Shown here piece by piece: positions 26,697-34,013 of a DNA stretch of 43,989 nucleotides. Within the stretch, counting starts at the first letter, position 1; every line of letters begins with the position of its first letter. Location of the stretch: positions 1 to 43,989 of IMG/VR virus record IMGVR_UViG_3300036670_000255; one strand, 5' to 3'. Below the pieces are notes generated by a model. It worked only from the letters and a program-made list of their open reading frames with translations, had not been told where the DNA came from and did not search any database. The DNA is from a virus. The translations under genes and the position numbers were made by a program.

Positions 26697-27768
26697 CGTA
26701 TCAAAATTTCGCAAGACAATCACCAAGAGCATTGAAGGGTTATCAGCTGGATTCAGTGATCCTACTGACTGGATCAGCACCAACAACTATGCATTGAACT
26801 ATCTGATCAGTGGATCATTTACCAAAGGTGTCCCGCTGGGCAAAGTAACTGTATTTGCTGGAGAGTCAGGTGCAGGCAAGAGTTATATTTGTTCTGGTAA
26901 TCTGGTAAAAAATGCGCAGGCCAATGATATCTTTCCAATCCTGATCGATACTGAAAATGCACTGGATGAGAAATGGCTGCATGCACTGGGGGTGGACACC
27001 AGTGAGGAGAAGTTGCTTAAACTGAATTTGGCCATGATCGATGATGTGGCTAAATTAATCAGTGAATTTGTCAAAGAGTACAAGACCATGCCCGAGGATA
27101 GCCGCCCCAAGGTGTTGTTCATTATTGACAGTCTGGGTATGTTACTTACTCCCACTGATGTTAAACAATTTGAGGCTGGCGATATGAAGGGTGATATGGG
27201 TCGTAAGCCCAAGGCACTGACCAGCCTGGTGCGTAACTGTGTAAACATGTTTGGCAGTTTGAACCTGGGCATGGTGGTAACCAATCACACATATGCCAGC
27301 CAGGATATGTTTGATCCTGATGACAAGATCAGTGGTGGACAGGGATTTATCTATGCCAGCAGCATCGTGGTGGCCATGCGCAAGCTTAAATTAAAAACTG
27401 ACGCAGACGGTAACAAGACCACCACTGTCAATGGTATTCGTGCATCCTGCAAGATCATGAAGACGCGATACGCCAAGCCTTTTGAGAGTGTGCAGGTCGA
27501 AATTCCATACGAGACAGGTATGAGTCCTTACTCAGGGCTCACTGATATGTTTGAGTCCAAGAAACTGTTGGCCAAGGAAGGTAATAGCCTGGTATTCAGC
27601 TTTGCAGATGGCACCAGTATCAAGAAGTTCCGCAAAGGTTGGGAACAAAATGATGATGGCTGCTTGGATCGTGCCATGGCTGAATACACGGCTCGTCCAC
27701 CAGTGGAACGTGCACCATTGGCCATGGCTGATGTAGTTGTTGACTCAATTGAAGAAACAGTAGAGTAA
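26677..27768 (+). CDS. uvsX: UvsX recombinase (RecA family)
   Basis: 363 residues from ATG 26677, chosen because AAAAGGAAA precedes it and the protein then begins MAGRPFDVSKFRKTI; the open frame continues upstream only through the GIY-YIG gene. Walker A is GESGAGKS (62-69), Walker B LFIIDSLGML with D151, and the L2/DNA-binding region VTNHTYASQ...ISGGQGF follows. It forms the presynaptic filament for strand exchange and recombination-dependent replication, with gp32 and UvsY. T4 UvsX is 391 residues. A hairpin follows the gene. Confidence 0.95.
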   Translation: MAGRPFDVSKFRKTITKSIEGLSAGFSDPTDWISTNNYALNYLISGSFTKGVPLGKVTVFAGESGAGKSYICSGNLVKNAQANDIFPILIDTENALDEKWLHALGVDTSEEKLLKLNLAMIDDVAKLISEFVKEYKTMPEDSRPKVLFIIDSLGMLLTPTDVKQFEAGDMKGDMGRKPKALTSLVRNCVNMFGSLNLGMVVTNHTYASQDMFDPDDKISGGQGFIYASSIVVAMRKLKLKTDADGNKTTTVNGIRASCKIMKTRYAKPFESVQVEIPYETGMSPYSGLTDMFESKKLLAKEGNSLVFSFADGTSIKKFRKGWEQNDDGCLDRAMAEYTARPPVERAPLAMADVVVDSIEETVE

Positions 27769-27785
27769 GTACACATAATTGTAGG

Positions 27786-27817
27786 AAAGGTCAACTGGGT
27801 CACACTGGTTGACCTTT
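27786..27817 (+). terminator. Hairpin terminator after uvsX
   Basis: AAAGGTCAAC and GTTGACCTTT form a perfect 10-bp stem with a 12-base loop. Confidence 0.68.
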
Positions 27818-27866
27818 CGTCAGTATTACTGCATAATAGTAAAATAATCAGAACACAGGACATCAG

Positions 27867-28100
27867 ATGAACATTGAAATTGAGACCATGATAGAGGCTT
27901 ACACCATTCTAAAGCAATATATACCCGGCAAGGACCGGCAGGAGGCAGCAGACAATCTGATCAGTATCATGGTTGAAATACTGGAGGATGATGATATCAA
28001 AACACTGGCTAGTACTGACGCATACCTGGGCAGGGCCTATCGTGAGTACGCTCCTGAGGATGACGTCGACGAAGATTTGGACTCAGGATACGAGGACTAA
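27867..28100 (+). CDS. Small acidic conserved protein
   Basis: 77 residues. AYTILKQYIPGKDRQEAADNLISIMVEIL followed by an acidic tail (EDDVDEDLDSGYED) is a compact helical family seen beside uvsX/uvsY in marine T4-like phages, function unknown. The next gene begins two bases after its stop, so the two are co-translated. ACAGGACATCAG before the ATG is a weak ribosome site. Confidence 0.75.
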   Translation: MNIEIETMIEAYTILKQYIPGKDRQEAADNLISIMVEILEDDDIKTLASTDAYLGRAYREYAPEDDVDEDLDSGYED

Positions 28101-28102
28101 TC

Positions 28103-28555
28103 ATGTGGTACAATAAAGTTACTGCTGACCTCACATGTTTGCCGGATTTTATCAATTATTACGAGAATGAACTTCAGGACGCCAAACACGAGTTGTCGGT
28201 CAATGGAAATCTGGAGAGAAATGCATCCAGGCTGCCAGGTATCACTGAACACAGGTTCAATCAGTTGCAGGAAGTGGAGGCAGTGCTCAACTACATGAAC
28301 ATTCAGCTGCGGCGCATCAGACGCAAACATTTCAAGACCTACCTGGAAGGGTATGCTCGGGCACTGAGTAGCAGGGACGCTGAAAAGTATGTGGATGGCG
28401 AAGACGAAGTAGTTGATTACGAGACACTGATAAATGAAGTAGCTCTGGTTCGCAACAAGTGGATGGGGGTGCTCAAGGGGCTGGAATCCAAGAACTTCAT
28501 GCTAGGGCATGTGGTTAGATTACGTACTGCGGGCATGTCTGACGTATCTATTTAA
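28103..28555 (+). CDS. uvsY: UvsY-like recombination mediator
   Basis: 150 residues (T4 UvsY 137), all helical. The order resembles UvsY: an N-terminal helical half, a central basic segment RRIRRKHFKTYLEGYARALSS, then DAEKYVDG and a C-terminal coiled segment VALVRNKWMGVLKGLESKNF ending LGHVVRLRTAGM, comparable to the T4 end QYWGILLDFCSGALDAIKSRGFAIKHIQDMRAF. UvsY loads UvsX onto gp32-coated ssDNA. The position right after uvsX supports it. Similarity is weak, so it could be a different helical protein of the cluster. Confidence 0.5.
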   Translation: MWYNKVTADLTCLPDFINYYENELQDAKHELSVNGNLERNASRLPGITEHRFNQLQEVEAVLNYMNIQLRRIRRKHFKTYLEGYARALSSRDAEKYVDGEDEVVDYETLINEVALVRNKWMGVLKGLESKNFMLGHVVRLRTAGMSDVSI

Positions 28556-28596
28556 CATGTTTGACTATATGATCCTTCCACTGATAAAACTAGTTT

Positions 28597-28604
28597 TATA
28601 AATA
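28597..28604 (+). promoter_or_regulatory. Late promoter 2-5 nt before tandem ATGs
   Basis: Exact TATAAATA followed by ATG at 28607 and 28610 (the second with a 5-base gap). Confidence 0.6.
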
Positions 28605-28668
28605 ATATGATGAATATTGCTATCTATAATTTTTGTGTTGGAGATATCTGCATGATCAGAGCGACTTC

Positions 28669-28929
28669 ATGACTCTGGCTTCAGCCAGACGCAGGGCCAG
28701 CATCATGTTGCTGGAGTATTACACCTGTGCTGATGCTGCATTAAACAAACCGGGTCTGAGCCTGGCACTGGTACGTGCCCGGTGTCGTACTTTTGCTGTA
28801 AAACTAAATACGCTAAGAGACTGGAGTGACAGCTACACGGACATCATTGATGCCTGTGATCAGTTGTCACCTCACCTCAAACAACTAAAAGAAAATACCA
28901 CTATGGAGATATTAACACATGGCATTTAA
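28669..28929 (+). CDS. Small helical protein, possibly 5' frameshifted
   Basis: 86 residues from ATG 28669; the open frame reaches back to a TTG at 28633. A better start may be ATG 28610, set by the late promoter, in another frame that reads MNIAIYNFCVGDI and meets this frame if one base is missing near 28640-28651. The body (ARRRASIMLLEYYTCADAAL, LVRARCRTFAVKLNTLRDW) is helical and unrecognised. It overlaps the next start by 11 bases, so it is coupled to the methyltransferase gene. Confidence 0.6.
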   Translation: MTLASARRRASIMLLEYYTCADAALNKPGLSLALVRARCRTFAVKLNTLRDWSDSYTDIIDACDQLSPHLKQLKENTTMEILTHGI

Positions 28930-29671
28930 AAACGCTTACGACAGTCACGATCATAGCAGACAAATACTGGATCTATTGTATGGATATGATAGTTTTTTAG
29001 ATAGTATCAGTGTAGTGGCTGATATGGGATGCGGTGCAGGGCAGGATGTGGAATGGTGGGCCACCCTGCGCACCAGGGACGACCCGCCTGAAGACCGGGA
29101 CTTTACTGTATATGGTCTGGATCAGAACATCAGCGGTATAGATAAATTCGTCACTGACCTGCCCAATGTAAAATTCATTCAGGGTGATTTTGAGCAGCCA
29201 GGACTGCTGCCGCGCAAGGTGGATCTGATGTGGAGTCATGATTCCTTTAATTATGCCATTAATCCCCTGCAGACACTGGCTACCTGGAATCGTCAGATGA
29301 ACACCAACGGTATGCTGATACTGAGTATTCCGCAGAACATGCACTATCAGTACAACAGATTCCAGAATAATTCCTACAGTGGGGTATATTACAACCATAA
29401 CATAGCCACACTGATTTACATGCTGGCCACCAGCGGTTTTGACTGTAAAGATGCCTATTTCTACAAGAATGCCAATGATCCCTGGCTGTATGCGGCAGTT
29501 TATAAAAGCTCGGAACCTCTGGACCCAAAGACCACCAGCTGGTTTGATCTGGCTGATAAAAATCTGATCAATGACTCCATGAAAAACAGCATCAACAAAC
29601 ACAGCTATGTCAGGCAGGAGGATATAATTACCACTTGGCTGGACAAGGACTTCTACCGTATCAGGGAATAA
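28919..29671 (+). CDS. Class I SAM-dependent methyltransferase
   Basis: 250 residues. Motif I is VVADMGCGAGQD (32-43), motif II region VYGLDQN, then a VKFIQGDF strand and the post-motif VDLMWSHDSFNYA and NTNGMLILSIPQ. These define a Rossmann-fold methyltransferase that uses S-adenosylmethionine. The C-terminal 80 residues (DPWLYAAVYKSSEPL) are seen in related phage and bacterial enzymes acting on small molecules or sugars; the target is unknown. Its stop codon lies inside the late-promoter motif of the following gene. Confidence 0.8.
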   Translation: MAFKNAYDSHDHSRQILDLLYGYDSFLDSISVVADMGCGAGQDVEWWATLRTRDDPPEDRDFTVYGLDQNISGIDKFVTDLPNVKFIQGDFEQPGLLPRKVDLMWSHDSFNYAINPLQTLATWNRQMNTNGMLILSIPQNMHYQYNRFQNNSYSGVYYNHNIATLIYMLATSGFDCKDAYFYKNANDPWLYAAVYKSSEPLDPKTTSWFDLADKNLINDSMKNSINKHSYVRQEDIITTWLDKDFYRIRE

Positions 29672-29674
29672 ATA
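29667..29674 (+). promoter_or_regulatory. Late promoter variant 4 nt before a start codon
   Basis: AATAAATA containing the upstream stop codon, four bases (CCAC) before ATG 29679; no Shine-Dalgarno. Confidence 0.55.
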
Positions 29675-29678
29675 CCAC

Positions 29679-30974
29679 ATGCGCGATATACTAAACAAAC
29701 TCACACTACTGGAGGCCAGCTTAGCAGCAGGGCCTGCGGAATTCTTAGAACTCAAAACTCTACTGGCGGCCAAAATCAAGAAGCTACCAGCTGGAGACAA
29801 CACCGCACGGGCACTGGCTGAAATTGAAGATCTACTCTCCAATGTGAATGCTGGCGGAAAGATTGGCATCATCAATGGTGAGTTACAGAAGATTAATGAT
29901 CCCACTGTGACAGCAGCGCACAAGGAGATTTCCAGATACCTGTTGAGTATAGAGATGACCCCAGCTGATCGTGCAGAACTATTTCAGCTCTGGCGAGAGG
30001 ATAAACTGGTCAAGCAGGAGATTCTGTTGGGGCAGGGAAAAAATGACTTTGGTGATGTGATTACCAGCTACAAGACCAATCCTGCCATCAAGGAATTCGT
30101 GGACGATATGATGCGTATTTCTGCGCTGGGACAGGGCAAAGGTGAGTTTGGTCTCAGTGTGCTCAGCAAGTCCATAACCAAACAGGTGGGCAAGGGCGAT
30201 CTGGATATCAGCGGCCGGGCAATTGAGGTCAAGACAACTGATGGCGGTGCTGGTAGATTTACTGATCAGGAAGTGGGCGCTGGTCCTGGATTTGAACAAG
30301 CCGCTCGCGATGTAAATCAGCTGCTCAAAAGCAATGGATTTGATGTGGTAAAAAGCGGGGTGAGTATCCAGGGCGCTATTGCATTTTATTTAACCATGCA
30401 GGAGGAAAACCGCCCAGTAGCTGAGGAGTTCATCAAGCAGATACAGAATCTAATCACCATTATATTTGGTGGTACTAATTCCGGTGGCTTCAGCGCAGCC
30501 AGTGCTGGTGAAGGTATTGCTGCCGCCATGAAATCTGGTAATGTAAACGAGGCACTACAGCAGTATGCCCAGGCTAGTTTTAATTATTACATGAGTAAGA
30601 AAAAAGACGAGGGAGTACTGTACATTGGTATCAAGCCCAGCAGTATCATGAGCGTGTATTTTAAAGAAGCTGACGAGCTGCTGGCATCTGGATTACGATT
30701 GCATGCCAGCACAGTGTATCTGACCAGTATCGCAGACAAGAGACTACCCTACCCTCAGATTGAAATTATTGACACCACTGGTGGAGCAAATGCCGCCGCT
30801 GCCGCTGACAAGTCCATGGCCAAGGATGCTGCGGCCAGAGAAAAAGCCATACCCAAGTCACTCACTGGTGGCAGTGTGACTGGTGACGACGTGCAGAGCA
30901 AGGCTGGTAAACTGGCCAAGTCCAATTTCAAGGGCGGTGATCAGAAACCCACAGTGGGCCGGGCCGCCAGGTAA
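29679..30974 (+). CDS. PD-(D/E)XK-nuclease-like phage protein
   Basis: 431 residues. The central segment GQGKGEFGLSVLSKSI (151-166) followed by GKGDLDISGRAIEVKTT (171-187) fits the PD-(D/E)XK layout: E156, D174 and E183-x-K185. Such cores are found in phage terminase-like, resolvase-like and head-completion nucleases. Residues 205-345 are helical and the end is Ala/Lys/Gly-rich. The start MRDILNKLTLLEASL has the look of a processed head-targeting leader (E followed by A). No functional assignment is possible beyond a nuclease fold; the first ATG directly follows a late promoter, implying a virion or late role. Confidence 0.6.
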   Translation: MRDILNKLTLLEASLAAGPAEFLELKTLLAAKIKKLPAGDNTARALAEIEDLLSNVNAGGKIGIINGELQKINDPTVTAAHKEISRYLLSIEMTPADRAELFQLWREDKLVKQEILLGQGKNDFGDVITSYKTNPAIKEFVDDMMRISALGQGKGEFGLSVLSKSITKQVGKGDLDISGRAIEVKTTDGGAGRFTDQEVGAGPGFEQAARDVNQLLKSNGFDVVKSGVSIQGAIAFYLTMQEENRPVAEEFIKQIQNLITIIFGGTNSGGFSAASAGEGIAAAMKSGNVNEALQQYAQASFNYYMSKKKDEGVLYIGIKPSSIMSVYFKEADELLASGLRLHASTVYLTSIADKRLPYPQIEIIDTTGGANAAAAADKSMAKDAAAREKAIPKSLTGGSVTGDDVQSKAGKLAKSNFKGGDQKPTVGRAAR

Positions 30975-30983
30975 TATTTACTC

Positions 30984-32210
30984 ATGCAGAAAAAAAACGT
31001 ATATCTGTTCTATCCGCCAGGCTATCATGGTTCTTATATAACCTGGGCATTATCCATATCTGATTATCATAGTGCTGGCACCACAGTGAAAAATCCAGTG
31101 AATACCACCAATTCCATATCACATGGAGGAGTTGGGACCAGTCATTTACATGTACGTGCACCCACTCATCAGGGACTGGATGAAAACTTCATATGGCAAC
31201 ACTATAATCAGCTGGGAATTGATGATCGCCGGTGCTATGTATGCAACATGAGTGATGAACCGTCAAATATCAAGGATTTTATCAGTGTGTGGTCCAGGGA
31301 CCCAACTGCTGTGTGTATCGTGTTGCATGCGAACAATGACCCAATTTTGGAGTCGTATCTAAATATTAATTGCGTGACCAAATGGCCAACTTTTTTAGCT
31401 GCCACACTGAATCTCAAGTATGGATCACAGGTTCGGTTATCTGATCAGGACCGTGATGACATCAAATCAATAGATTTTTTCAACTGTACTCACAGCCTAC
31501 TACTGAGAAATTTAATTGTGCGACATGCGAATCTACTAGGATTAAAAACCCCAGTGGCACTGGATCAATTACAGGATAGGTTGGACCATCGGACTGCATG
31601 GGTTAACCTGCGACATGAATGCCAGCCGCACGAGGTGGACACCAGCACATATGCAGACAGTCACTCAGTGGATCTCAAACATTCGTTTATACAACTATCT
31701 GCGTTGGATGTGGTGTCTTCAAACTTTCCGGATATTCTACAGCAATTACTGGACACCACTGGCATCAGCGATAACTTTAATTTGGATCAATTGAGAAAAA
31801 TACATCCAGAATACATGGCCGCTCAACCAAATTTACAGTGGTTTACTTCCTTTGCCCACTGGGAGTTGACTGGGCAGTTGGATACTTTTTTAACTGGGCA
31901 CATGGCAGTTCAGGCACAACTGATCAAGCATATATTTAAAAATTCTGGGATGGGCACACTGGATACAAACTGGGTTAACTCATACCGTGCAGTACGGGCA
32001 GCACACTGGCCAGAGGTAATTGATTCATACGACTTCCATGGTCTAGAAGAATACATGAAAGAAAATCTAATGGTCAGGGGTGTGCAACCCCCGGCGGGCA
32101 AACCACCAGAGCCCAACATGCTGCAAATGTACAGAGATCACAGCTGGCAAGCCATGTCACTGGACGAAATAAATTTAGTGTATCAAACCAATAAAACCAT
32201 TGACACATAA
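30984..32210 (+). CDS. Hypothetical protein, sulfotransferase-like N-terminus
   Basis: 408 residues. It opens with VYLFYPPGYHGSYITWALS, a strand followed by a Gly/His/Ser turn that resembles the PAPS-binding loop of sulfotransferase-like P-loop proteins, but the remaining family motifs are not clear. The C-terminal half contains many His/Trp residues (HWELTGQLDTFL, AVRAAHWPEVI). The stop lies 51 bases upstream of the first tRNA. No domain is assigned with confidence; it may act on a virion or surface glycan like the putative glycosyltransferase at 23809. Confidence 0.65.
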   Translation: MQKKNVYLFYPPGYHGSYITWALSISDYHSAGTTVKNPVNTTNSISHGGVGTSHLHVRAPTHQGLDENFIWQHYNQLGIDDRRCYVCNMSDEPSNIKDFISVWSRDPTAVCIVLHANNDPILESYLNINCVTKWPTFLAATLNLKYGSQVRLSDQDRDDIKSIDFFNCTHSLLLRNLIVRHANLLGLKTPVALDQLQDRLDHRTAWVNLRHECQPHEVDTSTYADSHSVDLKHSFIQLSALDVVSSNFPDILQQLLDTTGISDNFNLDQLRKIHPEYMAAQPNLQWFTSFAHWELTGQLDTFLTGHMAVQAQLIKHIFKNSGMGTLDTNWVNSYRAVRAAHWPEVIDSYDFHGLEEYMKENLMVRGVQPPAGKPPEPNMLQMYRDHSWQAMSLDEINLVYQTNKTIDT

Positions 32211-32260
32211 TGCAATTTCATATAGAATAAACACATGGACAGAAAAAACAACTGTTATAT

Positions 32261-32335
32261 CCGGTGTTCGTTCAATGGACAGGACAGCTTTCTCCTAAAG
32301 AGCCAATGTAGGTTCGATTCCTATACACCGGACCA
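32261..32335 (+). tRNA. tRNA-Arg(CCT)
   Basis: Acceptor CCGGTGT/ACACCGG, D-stem GTTC/GGAC, anticodon stem GCTTT/AGAGC with loop CTCCTAA (anticodon CCT), T-loop TTCGATT; CCA encoded. First gene of the array. Confidence 0.9.
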
Positions 32336-32361
32336 GGGCTTAAATATAATTACTGGATAGT

Positions 32362-32390
32362 TTGACTAATAATTATATTTAAACTATACT
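32362..32390 (+). promoter_or_regulatory. Sigma70-type promoter
   Basis: TTGACT, 17-base AT-rich spacer, TATACT. Confidence 0.6.
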
Positions 32391-32432
32391 GATATTCAAT
32401 TGTTTTTAACATTTATACAAGCTAATAAATAT

Positions 32433-32461
32433 TTGACAGTTAAATAAATTTAACTTATAAT
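32433..32461 (+). promoter_or_regulatory. Consensus sigma70 promoter of the tRNA region
   Basis: TTGACA, 17-base spacer, TATAAT. The spacer GTTAAATAAATTTAACT is shared almost base for base with the promoters at 32568 and 35325. A short frame MQQLEGWDD (32524-32553) lies downstream. Confidence 0.8.
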
Positions 32462-32523
32462 ATAGAATAAATAATTAGGTATTAACGCAAGTAAGTACAA
32501 AATAATTTTTGATTGGTAAATAT

Positions 32524-32553
32524 ATGCAACAATTAGAAGGATGGGATGATTAA
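32524..32553 (+). other. Nine-codon ORF ending in the EGWD motif
   Basis: Reads MQQLEGWDD then TAA. Its last 14 bases (AGAAGGATGGGATG) and following TTAAA recur at the end of the 54-residue ORF at 32681, which ends EGWDG. No clear ribosome site. The surrounding stretch 32336-32680 holds no larger gene, only three promoters. Confidence 0.35.
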
Positions 32554-32567
32554 AGGTCACCAGCAAG

Positions 32568-32596
32568 TTGACAGTTAATTAAATTTAACTTATACT
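32568..32596 (+). promoter_or_regulatory. Consensus sigma70 promoter
   Basis: TTGACA, 17-base spacer (GTTAATTAAATTTAACT), TATACT. Drives the 54-residue ORF at 32681. Confidence 0.78.
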
Positions 32597-32680
32597 AATG
32601 ATAACAGTGAATAACACGGCAATTTTGCTGTATATTCATAGATATTTAAAAGAAAAGATAAATAAATATAGTAACACATT

Positions 32681-32845
32681 ATGAAAAACTTTACAGTCAT
32701 TAAGAATTCACAGCAACCACATGCATGCATGCCGTTATGGCAATCAGAAGGTATGGGTCTTGCGGCGGAATCTACCCCGGTAATTGATAATACCATTAAT
32801 GGCAGAAGTTATAGTGTCAGGGTTCGAGAAGGATGGGATGGTTAA
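32681..32845 (+). CDS. Small protein of unknown function ending EGWDG
   Basis: 54 residues (starts MKNFTVIKNSQQ, ends VRVREGWDG). It is flanked by a consensus promoter 85 bases upstream and a terminator 20 bases downstream, so it forms its own transcription unit inside the tRNA array. Small phage early proteins with a conserved acidic/Trp C-terminus often bind a host factor, but no family is recognised. The C-terminal EGWD motif is repeated in the mini-ORF at 32524. Confidence 0.6.
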   Translation: MKNFTVIKNSQQPHACMPLWQSEGMGLAAESTPVIDNTINGRSYSVRVREGWDG

Positions 32846-32865
32846 ACATTTCCATAAACTTTAAG

Positions 32866-32898
32866 AACCCTAGCACTAAACAAGTCCTAGGGTTTTTT
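32866..32898 (+). terminator. Rho-independent terminator
   Basis: AACCCTAG pairs with CTAGGGTT across 13 bases, followed by TTTT. Confidence 0.85.
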
Positions 32899-32899
32899 C

Positions 32900-33073
32900 A
32901 TGTGTTCCACAAGGAATAACAAGATTAGTAAGAAAATTAAACAGCAAGAGCAATGGACTTCACAGTTCACGCTAACACAGGAACAGCTTAACCGCATGTT
33001 ACAGGAAAAGTTAGATCGGACGAAGCAGTACAGTTTGGGCGCCCAGCGTCTGGAAAATTTGCGTCTTGCATGA
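32900..33073 (+). CDS. Small basic hypothetical protein
   Basis: 57 residues, rich in Gln, Lys and Arg (KISKKIKQQEQW, LTQEQLNRMLQEKLDR), likely a helical hairpin. The ATG lies within the U-tract of the preceding terminator and there is no good ribosome site, so the start or the gene itself is uncertain. Confidence 0.4.
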   Translation: MCSTRNNKISKKIKQQEQWTSQFTLTQEQLNRMLQEKLDRTKQYSLGAQRLENLRLA

Positions 33074-33216
33074 AGTGAAAAAGTGCGTGGGTAACGAGGA
33101 CCATCCCCAGGGATAACACCGCACTCTAAATATGTTGTAAACGGGCGTATCTGGGGCATAAAATTCATGCTGATAACATGAAGAGTCAGAACCAGGTTAG
33201 GGTAAAACCCTAACAT

Positions 33217-33245
33217 AATCAGTTGCTGCTTCACAGCGACTGGTT
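33217..33245 (+). other. 12-bp hairpin upstream of the second tRNA block
   Basis: AATCAGTTGCTG and CAGCGACTGGTT pair over 12 positions (three G-T) around CTTCA, followed by ATTTTAAAAC; a second inverted repeat (ATTTTAAAACA / TGTTTTAAAAT) follows at 33246-33281. Terminator or processing signal. The stretch 33074-33216 contains no gene I can support. Confidence 0.5.
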
Positions 33246-33284
33246 ATTTTAAAACATATTTGTATCAGTGTGTTTTAAAATAAT

Positions 33285-33361
33285 GGTCAGGTAGTATTAT
33301 GGGAAATACGCTATCTTCATAAGATAGAAAGAAGAGAGTTCGAATCTCCCCCAGACCACCA
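33285..33361 (+). tRNA. tRNA-Met(CAT), elongator or Ile2
   Basis: Anticodon stem CTATC/GATAG with loop TTCATAA; D-stem GTAT/ATAC; T-loop TTCGAAT; CCA encoded. Acceptor GGTCAGG/CCAGACC has one A-A mismatch. CAT could be Met or lysidine-modified Ile. Confidence 0.82.
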
Positions 33362-33370
33362 AAGTTTATT

Positions 33371-33455
33371 GGAGATGGAAAGCTGATGGCTTCAGCAACG
33401 AGTCTGTAAAACTCGTCTTTTATCGGGAGTGGATCGAAACCACACATCTCCACCA
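33371..33455 (+). tRNA. tRNA-Tyr(GTA)
   Basis: Acceptor GGAGATG/CATCTCC, anticodon stem CGAGT/ACTCG, loop CTGTAAA (GTA), long class II variable arm, CCA encoded. Confidence 0.88.
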
Positions 33456-33457
33456 GT

Positions 33458-33531
33458 GCATCTGTAGTTTAATGGTCAAACAGCGGATTTCCAATCCTCA
33501 GTTGAGAGTTCGATTCTCTCCAGATGCTCCA
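33458..33531 (+). tRNA. tRNA-Gly(TCC)
   Basis: Acceptor GCATCTG/CAGATGC, anticodon loop TTTCCAA (TCC), T-stem GAGAG/CTCTC, CCA encoded. A second Gly(TCC) lies at 37555. Confidence 0.88.
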
Positions 33532-33537
33532 TATATT

Positions 33538-33612
33538 GCATTCTTAGCTCAGAGGCGGAGCAGCGCCGTTACATGGCGAAGGTCGAGATTTCAAAATTCT
33601 CAGAATGCACCA
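33538..33612 (+). tRNA. tRNA-Val(TAC)
   Basis: Acceptor GCATTCT/AGAATGC, D-stem GCTC/GAGC, anticodon loop GTTACAT (TAC) on CGCC/GGCG, CCA encoded; T-arm is degenerate (T-T at its last pair). Confidence 0.82.
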
Positions 33613-33617
33613 GTTAT

Positions 33618-33691
33618 CTCCGTGTAGTGAAATGACATCACTCTGCGTTTGGGACGCAGTAGCGCAGGTTTGATTCCTGCCACGGAGACCA
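33618..33691 (+). tRNA. tRNA-Pro(TGG)
   Basis: Acceptor CTCCGTG/CACGGAG, D-stem GTGA/TCAC, anticodon CTGCG/CGCAG with loop TTTGGGA (TGG), CCA encoded. Confidence 0.88.
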
Positions 33692-33697
33692 GGATCA

Positions 33698-33771
33698 GCG
33701 TGGTTAGTTTAATGGTAAAATATCACATTGCCAATGTGATGTCAGGAGCTCGATTCTCCTACCCCGCACCA
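33698..33771 (+). tRNA. tRNA-Gly(GCC)
   Basis: Anticodon stem TCACA/TGTGA, loop TTGCCAA (GCC); acceptor GCGTGGT/ACCCCGC with one mismatch; CCA encoded. Confidence 0.87.
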
Positions 33772-33781
33772 AATATTATCA

Positions 33782-33866
33782 GTGGGTATGGAGAAATTGG
33801 TTAGACCCAGTAGACTTAAAATCTACCGCCTGGTGCATGCTGGTTCGAGTCCAGTTACCCACACCA
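33782..33866 (+). tRNA. tRNA-Leu(TAA)
   Basis: Acceptor GTGGGTA/TACCCAC, anticodon GTAGA/TCTAC with loop CTTAAAA (TAA), class II variable arm, CCA encoded. Confidence 0.88.
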
Positions 33867-33875
33867 GTTTTATAC

Positions 33876-33947
33876 ACCGTGATAGCTCTCTGGGAGAGCC
33901 ACACACTGTCCATGTGTTGTAGGCGGGTTCGATTCCCGTTCACGGTG
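33876..33947 (+). tRNA. tRNA-Asp(GTC)
   Basis: Acceptor ACCGTGA/TCACGGT with discriminator G, D-stem GCTC/GAGC, anticodon ACACA/TGTGT with loop CTGTCCA (GTC). No CCA encoded (CCC follows). Confidence 0.87.
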
Positions 33948-33978
33948 CCCTTGAGTTTGCGCTTTTAGCGTCGAACTA

Positions 33979-33986
33979 TATAAATA
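33979..33986 (+). promoter_or_regulatory. T4-type late promoter for the GIY-YIG gene in the array
   Basis: Exact TATAAATA, 27 bases before ATG 34014, with AAGAAG between. Confidence 0.65.
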
Positions 33987-34013
33987 AACATAAGAAGAAC
34001 TATTAAGATACTT

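Noticed and set aside
28997-29923. 308-codon minus-strand open frame opposite the methyltransferase
   Set aside because: It is the antisense shadow of a gene with clear SAM-binding motifs, has no ribosome site or recognisable domain, and spans the boundary of two plus-strand genes.
33074-33216. tRNA or ncRNA around 33082-33126 (AGTGCG/CGCACT)
   Set aside because: Only a 6-bp closing stem and no T-loop; too weak to call.
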